The position numbers and the translations under genes were made by a program. The notes beneath the pieces were generated by a model. It did no database searches and was not told where the DNA came from. It saw only the letters and a program-made list of their open reading frames with translations. A stretch of DNA of 64,000 nt, from contig QEYB01000313.1 in NCBI GenBank assembly GCA_017562135.1, forward strand, positions 1 to 64,000, written 5' to 3'. Numbering within the stretch: position 1 is the first letter of the stretch; every line of letters begins with the position of its first letter. This DNA is from Dipylidium caninum (lineage: Eukaryota; Platyhelminthes; Cestoda; Cyclophyllidea; Dipylidiidae). Of the stretch, positions 37,262-48,713 are shown piece by piece.

Positions 37262-39262
37262 CTATAGGCCCTTAGTGCCTTCAGTGCTCCCGCGGCCTCA
37301 TGCAAATTACATGTGTAAGCGCTAGAATCCCTTGACAGCTAAGGGAATCATTTTATACAAATGTGTGTTACATGGGATATTATGACTTCCTCGCTAGTCG
37401 CCGCTTAAAACAACTTTCCCTCATCTTGTCCTACATTCAAGGGAACGAAACCTGAGTAATGTGGTCTTTTTACTTGGCAACTTTTTTAAAATATGCTCTG
37501 AGGCGGACACTCACAGGAGGAGAGATGATTGGCTCAAAATATGTGCTTGAGTTGGAGAAAAGGAGGTATGGGAAGAAGGGCGCGTCGGTGAATGCGATTG
37601 ATGTTGGGTGAAATGCTCGAAATGGAGCACTGATGGAGGCGAAAGTGAAGTATGATAGAGCTGCATACTGCTTGCTTAGACGGAATCACAATGTCCACTG
37701 TGTAGTCGGATAGCAAAAATTGGGATGTTGGATGATGGGGCCTGTCTAGCTCAAAGCGATTTATCTCAGTCCCAAGTGCCGAGTGAGAAAGACTTCCTTT
37801 TTACCTCGTCGATTGGTGTAAGCTATGAATGACCATGTCTTTGGCTTATGACGGTCTGTCTCCCTGCTTAGGTTAAAATGCCGCTGCAACGAACTGGTAA
37901 TTTAAAGTTGCTCGGAAAAATGGCTCGCAGTTGCGGCAATTTGCCGCACTTTCCCCTATAAGACTTCACAAGGAACGACATTAGCTTGAGAAAGAGTTGA
38001 CCGGTTCTTGATGGATGGACTATCAGAGAAGAACCGACTGCACTTGGTTGGACCTGCCCGCTCTCGGACAAGCTGTAGGGCTTCAATCTTCTTACCCCCT
38101 TCTCAGGCCTCAGTTCTGCGGCGATGACGACAGTGGTGGTGGTATCTACATGCAAATAGTCGCTCTACTTGCAGGTAACTTCGCTGCTGCTCGTCTAACT
38201 CTTGGCAATCTTCGTTCTCCCCTTCGATTGTGTTACAATGTGCGTTACTGGCAAGTTGCAGCCAGCATGCTTATATATTCGCCACCAGCAGCCAAAGAAA
38301 ATGGCAGTCGGAAAGGGAGAAAGGAAGAGACAGGGGGAGAAGATTTTGCAATAAGGCTTGTATACGCAGTACTAATTACAGTAAGTGAAAAGTGGGGAAA
38401 GGCGAAAGACGCGTGGTGGTGATCAAATATATGAGTGAGAAAAGTGTAGAAGATGGGGGAAGTAGGCGTCTGAGGTGGAGGGTGGAGGGCGAAGACACTC
38501 ACGTGGGAGATGATGATGTTGAGAATGCTATGGGCGGTGATGCCCGTCTCTTCATACTATCATGCCAATCTACGAAGAGAAGAGATCACTGTCTGGGGCA
38601 ATCTCGCAACATATGCACTGCGAAAGTAACTGTGGGTAGCGAATAGGCCCTGGGAAGCACTGCCGTGTACGTGGTTATCTCCACAACCTACCTACGTACT
38701 CAGTTAATTCCAATGACAACATGATCTACGACGCCCACAGGGCAATTCACCCGCTCAGAAGTCTATAAGAATATAATAAACACACTCGGCATCACGTGTT
38801 GCATTTAGAAGAAAAGCGAATTGAGTAAAATGGGCTACAAACGGCCAACCACGCTGCCCAACGCGTAGGTGAGCAATAAGGTGTGAGAGGACAGCGGGTA
38901 AAGAGCTTCTATGGGATTCATTTCCTGCGTACTCGTCAGTTTCATAATGACATTTGATGGAGTGGGTAAGAGGTTTCCACACTACGTGCTGAACTAAGAG
39001 CGACAGCCTCGTTGGACGTGGCATTGTTTTGCACCAATTATGTTGTAATCCTAACTTAGGCCAACGCACTAAGAGTTGCCTTCAGTCGATTCCCCATCAG
39101 AATCTTTTAGACACGAGTCAAGGTGCAGCGAGCCCGAACCTTGCCGTGGCTGAGGCAGAGGAGAAGGGTTAATCCACTTTTAATATACTTCAATTCGAAG
39201 ACCACCACTACTACCGGAAAAGGCGTCCAATTCATCGCATTTCAGCAAACGAGCTGTCAGAG
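37262..39262 (+). repeat. Left arm of 2-kb inverted repeat
   Basis: About 2,001 bases. Differences from the right arm seen by eye: an extra C near 38,198, ggggg against gggg at 38,333, ggg against gg at 38,505, ttt against tt at 38,940, and C against T near 38,787. All four length differences make this arm longer. Frames in the arms, such as minus 37,868-38,155, recur exactly in the other arm because the DNA is duplicated, and none has a recognised domain. Confidence 0.92.
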
Positions 39263-41291
39263 TAGTAGACTGTCTAGTCGTAAGGACTATTCTTTAAATG
39301 CCCCCAACATAGTCCGATCAAATGGTGTAGAAACTTGCAAATTTTTAATTGTTTCACCTTAAAATCCCTCTTTTCCTGACTCAATTCATCTGCTATTCTG
39401 ATCCGCAGAAAAGTCATTATTACGGTGTCATCGCCTAACTTCCTCAATCCATCTACTCCCAGATGATCAGACGGCAACTGTGACAAGTGAAACTCTTTGC
39501 CCACTTCGTGCCAACGTGACCTGAGCAATGACAGCATTGTTGGTCGAGAATCACAAGACGTCAATCGATTTCCCAATGTTTTCGCATTTTCAAATCGCCT
39601 CGGTGCATAACTCGACTGCCGACCTCTCGGCATGTTGACTGTGTACAAGTGTCTACGAGTTGGCATGCAATTGCTCCTAGCATTCCTCACCACCCCGACC
39701 CCGCTGCTTGCCCCACTAGTCTGCATGTGAGCACCTCTGCTGTAGACTTTTCCACTTGCCTCAGCGCAGAAGCTAATCCAACTGCAACACCAACTTAATA
39801 CGGAAGAAGTGAAGCGTGAGTTCGAATCCCTCCATTTATTCCTAGTGCCCAATCCCACCTGACTTCATTTGTCAGTAAGACAGTAAAAGTAATCGTCATC
39901 ACTGTGGTTCAAGGGGGAGCCACTTCTCCCTATGAAGTGGCGAGTTGGGCGAGGGCATGGAATGGGACGAGAGTATGGAATGGAGAGTAGGCCTGTGGAC
40001 TGCATGCCACATTTACGCCTCCAGTTTCTTCAGCAAAATCGGGAAGCGTAGAGGAACCGATCGGTTTGATCAACGGGGAGGATCGAGAGGCCACTGAAGC
40101 CGTTTTCTCACACACGGCTGCACCGCCGCAGGCCCTCGAAATTTGTCTCTTAGGCCTTTGTAGAGACGCCTTTATTCTCTTCTGAGGCTATCAACATATA
40201 CACTGAGGAGTGAGAATTTGTCGTACAATCATGGGTCACCTAATTAAAAAAAATACCTTTTCTGTCGCGGAATCTCTATTTGCCCTATACGCAATACTAG
40301 GGAATGCTTTTATGAACTTAACCGAACCCTCCTCCATCCACCATCCACTCTTCTCTCCCTTTCACCCATACCACATGGTATTCCATTTGATTGGCTTAAC
40401 AGTGGAGTATCACGCCAAGGGTTGTCACCAAGCTTCGGCGAAACTCATACATAAATGCTTGCCTACACCTACAAAACCTCCTCCATATTGATGAAAGTGT
40501 GGGAAGTATTCATAGTCCAAGACCATCTTCTCAACTCAAACAATGCAACGCAAACAAATGAATAAACCTTCCATCACACATGAGCGCATGCATGGAAATG
40601 TGCGCTTTTACTTTGCCAACTCAAATACATACACCGAGATGAACAATTACCTCCAACAACCTTGTTAACACACCATCTCTGCTGCCAAACATCGCCAAGT
40701 CTATGCTTCCTTCGTAAAACAATTAATTGTCAAAGCTCATTAAGACAAGGAAGGCGGAGTAAGTCAGACAAATGATCATCAAGCCCAAAAACTCGTGTTC
40801 CTTTGACCCCTCACGCATAGCCGCGGTAGAATTGCGTCAGTCAGTTGAAGTAGGTGGGAGCTTGACTTTGCTGTGGCAACTGTTGCGGTGGTGTGTAGGC
40901 CAACACCTGAGGTGTGAGTTGTGCGTTGGATTGCTTATTGGAGTTGAGGTAGTAGTTGTAGTAGAGGTGGAGACCTCTGCTATTGAGTTCTAAAAGTTGG
41001 AATTTGCTCATCGCAAGGTCTCCGTTTTGCCTCTGGATAATGTGTGGGTTGACATTGTTATGCATTTGGCTGGGCCCTTCTCTGTGTCATCTTCCTCAGA
41101 ATCACCTTTCCACAGCAATGCCCCCAATCGTAATTCGTCCTCTCCTTCTCCTGCTTCTGCTTGCTTTATTAGGCATATTCAGTTCCGTTTACTATTTCAC
41201 ATTTTACCTCCGACAACGATTCTTTCGTGCTTATTCCCCTTCCGCCTTTCCTCTCCTCTAATTGTCTTCCTCCTTCCTCGACATCCAACTC
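39263..41291. other. Unique spacer between inverted arms
   Basis: Contains a 194-codon minus frame (39,274-39,858, arginine- and serine-rich, no domain seen), a 93-codon plus frame (40,210-40,491) and the glutamine-rich minus fragment annotated separately at 40,841-41,065. No transposase, reverse transcriptase or integrase motif is visible. A ttcgaatccctcc word near 39,826 looks like a tRNA B-box but has no stem around it. Confidence 0.5.
40841..41065 (-). pseudogene. Glutamine/tyrosine-rich C-terminal coding fragment
   Basis: The minus frame ends with YYNYYLNSNKQ, SNAQLTPQVLAYTPPQQ and SQAPTYFN before TGA, a low-complexity Q/P/Y tail. An overlapping minus frame just upstream (about 41,165-41,010) reads an acidic segment (EDELRLG, DSEEDDTEKGPAK). 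It runs out of frame into this one, as if an intron boundary or a one-base indel separates them. A paralogous piece lies at 8,393-8,566 on the plus strand. It may be a captured fragment of a host gene inside the element. The family is not recognised. Confidence 0.4.
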
Positions 41292-43288
41292 CTCTGACAG
41301 CTCGTTTGCTGAAATGCGATGAATTGGACGCCTTTTCCGGTAGTAGTGGTGGTCTTCGAATTGAAGTATATTAAAAGTGGATTAACCCTTCTCCTCTGCC
41401 TCAGCCACGGCAAGGTTCGGGCTCGCTGCACCTTGACTCGTGTCTAAAAGATTCTGATGGGGAATCGACTGAAGGCAACTCTTAGTGCGTTGGCCTAAGT
41501 TAGGATTACAACATAATTGGTGCAAAACAATGCCACGTCCAACGAGGCTGTCGCTCTTAGTTCAGCACGTAGTGTGGAAACCTCTTACCCACTCCATCAA
41601 ATGTCATTATGAACTGACGAGTACGCAGGAAATGAATCCCATAGAAGCTCTTTACCCGCTGTCCTCTCACACCTTATTGCTCACCTACGCGTTGGGCAGC
41701 GTGGTTGGCCGTTTGTAGCCCATTTTACTCAATTTCGCTTTTCTTCTAAATGCAACACGTGATGCCAAGTGTGTTTATTATATTCTTATAGACTTCTGAG
41801 CGGGTGAATTGCCCTGTGGGCGTCGTAGATCATGTTGTCATTGGAATTAACTGAGTACGTAGGTAGGTTGTGGAGATAACCACGTACACGGCAGTGCTTC
41901 CCAGGGCCTATTCGCTACCCACAGTTACTTTCGCAGTGCATATGTTGCGAGATTGCCCCAGACAGTGATCTCTTCTCTTCGTAGATTGGCATGATAGTAT
42001 GAAGAGACGGGCATCACCGCCCATAGCATTCTCAACATCATCATCTCCACGTGAGTGTCTTCGCCCTCCACCCTCCACCTCAGACGCCTACTTCCCCCAT
42101 CTTCTACACTTTTCTCACTCATATATTTGATCACCACCACGCGTCTTTCGCCTTTCCCCACTTTTCACTTACTGTAATTAGTACTGCGTATACAAGCCTT
42201 ATTGCAAAATCTTCTCCCCTGTCTCTTCCTTTCTCCCTTTCCGACTGCCATTTTCTTTGGCTGCTGGTGGCGAATATATAAGCATGCTGGCTGCAACTTG
42301 CCAGTAACGCACATTGTAACACAATCGAAGGGGAGAACGAAGATTGCCAAGATTAGACGAGCAGCAGCGAAGTTACCTGCAAGTAGAGCGACTATTTGCA
42401 TGTAGATACCACCACCACTGTCGTCATCGCCGCAGAACTGAGGCCTGAGAAGGGGGTAAGAAGATTGAAGCCCTACAGCTTGTCCGAGAGCGGGCAGGTC
42501 CAACCAAGTGCAGTCGGTTCTTCTCTGATAGTCCATCCATCAAGAACCGGTCAACTCTTTCTCAAGCTAATGTCGTTCCTTGTGAAGTCTTATAGGGGAA
42601 AGTGCGGCAAATTGCCGCAACTGCGAGCCATTTTTCCGAGCAACTTTAAATTACCAGTTCGTTGCAGCGGCATTTTAACCTAAGCAGGGAGACAGACCGT
42701 CATAAGCCAAAGACATGGTCATTCATAGCTTACACCAATCGACGAGGTAAAAAGGAAGTCTTTCTCACTCGGCACTTGGGACTGAGATAAATCGCTTTGA
42801 GCTAGACAGGCCCCATCATCCAACATCCCAATTTTTGCTATCCGACTACACAGTGGACATTGTGATTCCGTCTAAGCAAGCAGTATGCAGCTCTATCATA
42901 CTTCACTTTCGCCTCCATCAGTGCTCCATTTCGAGCATTTCACCCAACATCAATCGCATTCACCGACGCGCCCTTCTTCCCATACCTCCTTTTCTCCAAC
43001 TCAAGCACATATTTTGAGCCAATCATCTCTCCTCCTGTGAGTGTCCGCCTCAGAGCATATTTTAAAAAGTTGCCAAGTAAAAAGACCACATTACTCAGGT
43101 TTCGTTCCCTTGAATGTAGGACAAGATGAGGGAAAGTTGTTTTAAGCGGCGACTAGCGAGGAAGTCATAATATCCCATGTAACACACATTTGTATAAAAT
43201 GATTCCCTTAGCTGTCAAGGGATTCTAGCGCTTACACATGTAATTTGCATGAGGCCGCGGGAGCACTGAAGGCACTAAGGGCCTATAG
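41292..43288 (-). repeat. Right arm of 2-kb inverted repeat
   Basis: About 1,997 bases, the reverse complement of 37,262-39,262 with the few differences listed there. The outer end stops sharply at ggcctatag followed by CCTA, and the inner end stops at ctctgacagctcg. Confidence 0.92.
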
Positions 43289-45002
43289 CCTATACCGGCC
43301 TCCAAGATGGGTCAACTGCCTACGAAACTGTAATTACCCCTTGAATCATGTCTTGAATGTAAAAGGATGTTGACGATTAAGTAATTGGTACACTGTGCGA
43401 ATTCTTCAGTCGGCACTGAGTGAAGTGGCCTCCATGTCTTCCCACAACCTTCCTTCCCAGGCTGTCAAGCTGGAGATTGTTGGAGGCCCCGATAAAGGCT
43501 TGAAGTAGCGATGTGGTCGTCTTCTGTGAATGTTTTTCTTACTAGCCAATCGAAGCGCGGTGCAGGGTGGTTTGGATTGCTGGGGTGTTGGAATTCGTCG
43601 GGTCCACGAAGGCCCCCGAGTTTGACAACCCTTGGAGAATCGGTCATTCATCTGGCCTGAAGACATGGCCGCCTCATCCCTTCTCGAAGTTACATTCGCG
43701 GAGTGATGTTACGCCGCACAGAGGATAAGACAAGACAAAGCGCACTGAAGAGCCTGTAGTGGGACGAAATTCACCACCGAAGTGGCAGTGATTACGAAGT
43801 CGCCGTGACTGAATAGCCTCAGAAAATCGGGTGAAACGGCTCCCTTAAAGAAGATTAAGCAACCATGAGCACAGTGAGACGGTTGGTGCAGCCTCAGGGT
43901 GTATTAACGCGCTGCTCTTGGAGTGCACGCCTCATTGTGTTACCTTTTTACTTTCCTTCCATACTGCCAACTAGTTGCTACTTGAAACGGCGAGGAGCGC
44001 CACTTTCATACCGTTTTAGCTCTTTTTCAGTAAAGTGGAGATATAAACGTTAAGGGGAAGCAGAAGTACACGTAATTTTCGTATTATCGGGCGCCTCTCT
44101 TAGGCCAACACGCTCGCCATTCCACTTCCAGCGCTTGTGCATAACGCAATGAAATTTCCCCACCGTCATGCCGTCGGCGGTGGGGAATGAGGGAAAGAGG
44201 GCCGCAGCTAAAAGAGACACCGCATCGTTAGACTCGAATTCTTTAATTGTGACGAAGAAGAGAGTCTCCGAAATTGATAAATGTGCATCCTTCTCACGTG
44301 CGCTTTTACCGTGAAAGAAAATGTAACCATCGGCAAGTGTATTGAGGTAGGCGAGTGGACCCTGTAAAGACTACAAGTTCTCTTAAGAAAAGTCTTGTGT
44401 CTGTTCAAAAAACACTACCCTAATCTGTTAGTTGTGGATAATACAGTTGGTTGCTCTCATTTAATTTCCTACAGACCTAGTGAAAATTCAAACATTCCTG
44501 TGCGCGACCGTGCCTTTTGCCGGTTGTTCTCGGTTCTGAGGTGGATATTTTGCAGGAGTTTTACTTATTGAAATGAAATTTTCACGTTGAAGCAATTTAA
44601 TCCGTTCATTTTTTATGTGCATCCCGTAGTCCTTTTCTACTTTTCTCCTACACTGCCTCACGTCCAAGCGTCTCCTCTGCAGGGACAGTTTTTTATGGGG
44701 TGGAAGGTGGACCAGGAGGAATCTTGCCATCTCAGCCTACTAGGAAAAGCACGAACCTTATGAATGTCACTCGCGGTGTCTGCGGTCGCCGATTCCACGA
44801 GTAAAAATTTCTTCTCCCCTATTCTGGGGAATTTGCTCACTTGTGGCCATTTTGTCCAATCGCATGATCTCGGCTTTGGCCTCACCTCATGATCATGCCG
44901 AGCGTGATTCGGTTTGTCTGTTCCAATGGTGACATGAGTGCAGTCACTTGTTACCTCCACATGCCAGCCTATTTAGCGCAGATTCAGCTTCGGGTTTCAC
45001 CA
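43289..45002. other. No firmly recognised gene
   Basis: Minus frames at 44,658-44,960 (starting MEVTSDCTHVTIGTDK, with a possible gaggtgagg splice donor inside) and 44,488-44,730 have protein-like composition but no family match. They could be further exons of the minus-strand candidate that starts at 45,643. The rest shows short frames only. Confidence 0.3.
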
Positions 45003-45323
45003 TCAATTCCCCCTTCTCTGGAACTGTGAGATAGTCGTGGCATCCGAGAAGTTAACGGCGCCATCCGCCAAGCTGCAGACTATAAAAACAACTCTGTGCA
45101 TGGAGGATTGAGCATCCTCATCGCGACACCAAAAATGACCTTGCCCCTTTGCACAGAAAGCCACTGTTTTCTCAAGGTCAAATTTACTTGTGAACAGGAA
45201 TGGGAGCTGATAGGCGCTCGGCACAATGGAAGGGCGCCGAGCACATGGAGCGGCGAACAGGTTTACACATAGTGAGGAGGCCTCGATTACCCCGCCTACA
45301 TTGCTCTTAACATCACTAGACAT
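45003..45323 (-). CDS. Candidate downstream exon, unrecognised protein
   Basis: A 106-codon minus frame with protein-like composition (LPFLFTSKFDLEKTVAFC, GQGHFWCRDEDAQ) ending at TGA. A good acceptor (gattccctacctag, minus strand) lies about 60 bases upstream. Joining that acceptor to the donor at 45,403 puts this frame out of register by one or two bases, so either the true acceptor differs or there is an indel. It may be the second exon of the secreted candidate at 45,404-45,643. No domain recognised. Confidence 0.25.
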   Translation of the reverse strand: MSSDVKSNVGGVIEASSLCVNLFAAPCARRPSIVPSAYQLPFLFTSKFDLEKTVAFCAKGQGHFWCRDEDAQSSMHRVVFIVCSLADGAVNFSDATTISQFQRRGN

Positions 45324-45403
45324 GGTTTGCAGGCGTCTATCACGCCTAGGTAGGGAATCAGAACAAAGCAGAGGTGTTTCTGTAGATTCCTACACTTTCG
45401 TAC

Positions 45404-45643
45404 CTGGGACGGGGGGATAAAGTTGGGGATTTTTGAGTTGGGAGTTCTCTTTGGCAGCTGATCCCTCGATTCACTCACATCCTCCTCTCCTTCCTTTTCT
45501 TCTTTTTCCTCCTCCTCGCACTCCACCTTATCATCATCCTCTGCCTCGTTATCCTTCTCCTTCTCCATTTGGTGGAGTGACGCGGCCCTGGCCGTGAGGA
45601 CCACGAGGGTCAGAAGACAGAGGAGAGATAGCCGGGAGGTCAT
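45404..45643 (-). CDS. Candidate first exon of secreted acidic precursor
   Basis: Eighty codons from ATG to a CAG|GTACGA splice donor. Residues 1-20 form a classic signal peptide (MTSRLSLLCLLTLVVLTARA). Residues 25-60 are almost entirely Glu, Asp and Lys. A dibasic KR at residues 65-66 is followed by TPNSKIPNFIPPSQ. An alternative donor, GAT|GTGAGT, sits earlier after residue 55. Signal peptide, acidic spacer and dibasic site together resemble a secreted or neuropeptide-type precursor, but no family is recognised and the acidic tract could be microsatellite-derived. The next exon is uncertain. Confidence 0.4.
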
Positions 45644-46379
45644 TGCCCTCGAGTCTGGGGAAGACAATCGCAAATTAAGACATCTCTTAGAAGCACAGTA
45701 GTGAAACCTCATGGGTATTCAAATATCCTGAGAAAAATCTGCAAGATTCATTGACCTACCGAAGTAGCTTAGATCACACCAAGTTGCCCCGAGGGTGTCC
45801 TTTTAGTACATGCAACTTACCAATCAGGTGGCCATACTGTCAACGTTGTCAACATTGATCGAGCCGGGGAGTTGTTACAATGCGGTACGCACTGATGACA
45901 GGCCATCCACGTAAGCAGTAATTCCACGATAAAAGTTTGTCTCATTTTAATTCTACAACTTGTCTACTGAAATATTTAATTAATTAGGGTGTATGTAGGC
46001 AAGACAGACTCGGTAGCCGCTATAATTTACAGCGACAGTGTTATAGCGATCGGCGTTCAATGAAAGCGGTGAGGCAGTCTTACTCGCTGCCTTGGCAACT
46101 GCCATTATGGCGCCCATGTGACAAGTTAAATAGGAAGAATTGTGGCTTAATTCATGATGCCAATGAAGGTGGGTTCAAGCATTCCATCAGCTTGTCGCGC
46201 CTATGCCGTAGCGGAATGGCATGTTCTTCCGTTGCCGACCCTTTTCTCCATAGGTTCGTCGAGAGAGTGGAAGGAACCATGTACACATTCATTCCTAAAG
46301 GCGTCGCAGAATAGGAGGACGTTGATCCTACAGAGTGGTGGGAACCACGAGGTGCGCGTGGAAAACAAATGCGTTATTA
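45644..46379. other. No recognised feature
   Basis: Short frames only. A plus frame at 46,060-46,314 and the overlapping 46,154-46,696 frame show no domain. Confidence 0.3.
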
Positions 46380-46800
46380 AGGCGAAGTGCAAAAAAAACT
46401 ATCCGCGTTGGCGGGGCATGGATGAGAGACGAAGTCGTTCAGGGGACAGTTTTTGCGCCCATTTAAGACTCCGTCACGGGATTTCTCAAACAGACCAAGT
46501 AGGCGCTGCACGCCGCTCTTCGACTTCGTCCTTTCTAGCTGCAATCTGCGCCCGGTGGTGCGGAAATGCTGTCGGCGGAGCAATCTCTGGAAGAAGCCAT
46601 GTCGTCCATTTACAAATGTTTGTGTACCAGTGTAGAGAAGCCGGAGGAGATGAAGCGTACGGTTTCGCAAATGCCCTTGTTCCATCTTATTCCTAACCAT
46701 TTGAGACACTCAACAGAGAGAAGGCTGAAGTGTTATTCCAGAAGTGCTGGCTTCCCGAGAGGCGGAATCCACCTTCCTTCCCTCGAATATTTACTCGAAC
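46380..46800 (+). repeat. Dispersed repeat family R, plus copy
   Basis: Plus frame 46,566-46,865 contains SVEKPEEMKRTVS, matching the minus translation at 15.6 kb (SVEKEEEMKPTVS). The DNA also aligns with 33,420-33,790 and 6,600-6,900. The 5' part (aagcgctgcacg... block) extends into the 46,154-46,696 frame. Probably a degraded coding repeat. Confidence 0.55.
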
Positions 46801-46879
46801 CAGGGATTTCAACTTCCCACACGCCTTCTAATCGGCGAGACTTCGTTTTGCTACATGAGAATTAGGTAACCTTCCTCAC

Positions 46880-47000
46880 CATTCGGCAGGAGATTTAAAT
46901 GCACAGTCGTGAAGGTGTGGACAGAAATGACCTTCTTCGCACTGTCGCAAGACTAGGTCAGGGGGCTCGAGTAGCAAAATAATTGTGTCGAGGCCTGTTC
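46880..47000 (+). repeat. Dispersed repeat family E, copy 2
   Basis: Partner of 12,301-12,480, sharing the gtcgtgaaggtgtg, agaaatgac and gcaaaataattg words. Confidence 0.5.
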
Positions 47001-47139
47001 TATCTGCACAGCCTCGTCATCACACTCGTTTATCTCGCCAGAGCTATAGAACCTCTGTTGGGTTGTGGGGAGATAGAGGCCTAAGTCCTCGCTTGTCTTC
47101 GTTTAAGCCATGCCCCATTACTGGCCGATAACATGTTGG

Positions 47140-47900
47140 CTAAGCTGACTAAGCAGTCTAACTACAAGGAGCATTTTATTGAGTCGAGGCCACTGGGCGA
47201 ATGGCCGAGTGAATGTAGAGTCCGTCAACCGACTCCCTCTTTAGCAGTGACAACCACATACTATCTGCTCCAGCACCAGGTAACTACCTTTATTCGAAGG
47301 ATTCTGCGCACTCACATCAGACATACAGTCCAGTTAACTGTCGCTGTGAGGATCTATGGGGCTTCCATTTCGTGGACCCAGTTTTGGCAATCGTGCATCC
47401 CATTTCCTCACCCTATACAGTCGTGTTCCTGGCATTTCTCCTCTCTCCGTTTCTCTCCGACGATATTCATCGCCTTCTAATGGCCTGAAATCCAATCACC
47501 TACGTCTGTTTCACTTCATGCTCTCTTATGTCTCCCTTGAGTTGGAGGTTCTCGTCCTAGGTGGAGTCAAATCTCTCCTCCAGCCTTACGCTGGTTGTCG
47601 TTATTTATTTGCCGATTCAGCCGCGTAGACCGCTCATTACTCGGTGACAGAAAAGGGAACCAACAGTAAGAGGGGCGAGCGAGTTTCGGTCTTGAAGTTT
47701 CTGTCTCACAAGTGTATGCGCTGCATGCCCTAGTGAAGGGGGCGCTGGACAAAGTTGACTGCGTGCAGCATAGGAGACTTGCAAGCCTGCATGCACCTGG
47801 CCATTGCCATGTTTACGAGCTCTAGTTGAACGAAATTGACAGAAATTTGTGCTTGTTTAACCGCCCAAATTAAGGCCCGGACTATTCTCAGTATGCTTTG
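47140..47900 (-). repeat. Family C, inverted copy
   Basis: Reverse complement of 13,990-14,800. Read on the minus strand it has the ggatttcaggccattag, ggtgaggaaatgggatgcac and ccacgaaatggaag blocks, and a peptide containing NERSTRLNRQINNDNQ that matches the 14.2-kb translation. Confidence 0.65.
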
Positions 47901-48713
47901 TAGGTTTCTTGACAAATACCAGACATCGAGGGTAGGCAATTAAACAGTCGCAAACTAATACACTGCCTCCGAAGAGTATGAAGATAACTTATGGCTCGTG
48001 GCTATGGTTGCCTGTCTGGCTGGAGCAGGAAAGGTGGGATTCAGCACTCTTTCACAAAAAGCATGAAGTTGAACATTATGGCGTAGAGCGACTACCTTCG
48101 GAAGGACTATATTCACGGCCTCCAATGGGTCTATCAACTTATTTCTCGTGTCAGTATTTGTGGCACCTTGCTAAATGTTCCGCAGGTGATGCCCAAACAA
48201 CAGAAGTTGCACGATCTTGAGTGGGAGGGAAAATTTCCTCGCCGCCAATCTATCGCATTTAACGAAGGTTTAAATGAATCACTTTTGCTGATTGAAAGAT
48301 CGAGAGACGCGTAGTGGAAAATAAGGCGAGAATTTTGACTTGTTTGTGAATACCCCCACAAAAAGCTCTCTTCACACTGGCAATAACGTATGCGAAATGG
48401 TCATCCATGCAGGACATGGATAAAGCTGCACCTTTCTCATGAAATAACATTTTGCCCCAACACTTTATTTGTGCAGTGTTTAGAGAGCTGTTTCAGACAC
48501 CTGGCGAAGAAGCGACAAGTGGAAAATCAATACTCGTAAAAAATTTAAGCGTTTGACCTAGGAATTATTGATTGGCGTTTTTAAAACTATTCCTTCGACG
48601 ATGGGCAATGCACGTCCTTCCTGGAGCAAGTCGAAATCTCATGGTCGACGCGAAGCTATCACGTCGCTGTGGCAGAAGTGGAAGCGTCTCCTTTGTAGGA
48701 GTCGCTTCCTTAG
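47901..48713. other. No firmly recognised feature
   Basis: A plus frame from 48,601 starts MGNARPSWSKSKSHGRREA, a myristoylation-like beginning. It runs toward the candidate exon at 48,714 but one base out of register. Otherwise nothing recognised. Confidence 0.25.

Larger units (their letters stand above)
37262..43288. mobile_element. 6.03-kb long-inverted-repeat (foldback-like) element
   Basis: Two near-identical arms, 37,262-39,262 and 41,292-43,288 inverted, enclose a 2,029-base spacer. The outer termini read ctataggcccttag going inward from each side. Directly outside both ends is the same four bases, CCTA (37,258-37,261 and 43,289-43,292), as expected of a target-site duplication. The chance of a four-base match is about 1 in 256. 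By eye the arms differ by four single-base length differences and one substitution. No transposase is recognised, so it would be non-autonomous. Alternatives are a segmental inverted duplication or an assembly fold-back, although a unique spacer argues against the simplest fold-back artefact. Confidence 0.5.

Noticed and set aside
39790..39845. tRNA gene or tRNA-derived element at the gagttcgaatccctcc word
   Set aside because: Only a B-box-like word. The flanking bases do not form the T-arm stem and no A-box or acceptor stem was found.
39274..39858. 194-codon minus frame in the foldback spacer as a gene
   Set aside because: Arg/Ser-rich, no domain, no transposase motif, and no splice or initiation support. 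Length alone is within reach of chance for this much DNA.
37262..43288. Simple read fold-back (missed adapter) artefact
   Set aside because: Such artefacts give arms meeting directly. Here a 2-kb unique spacer separates them and both outer ends stop sharply at a CCTA direct repeat. An assembly error is still possible and is noted in the findings.
46154..46696. 180-codon plus frame as a gene
   Set aside because: Overlaps other open frames and family R DNA, where a different frame is the one conserved between copies.
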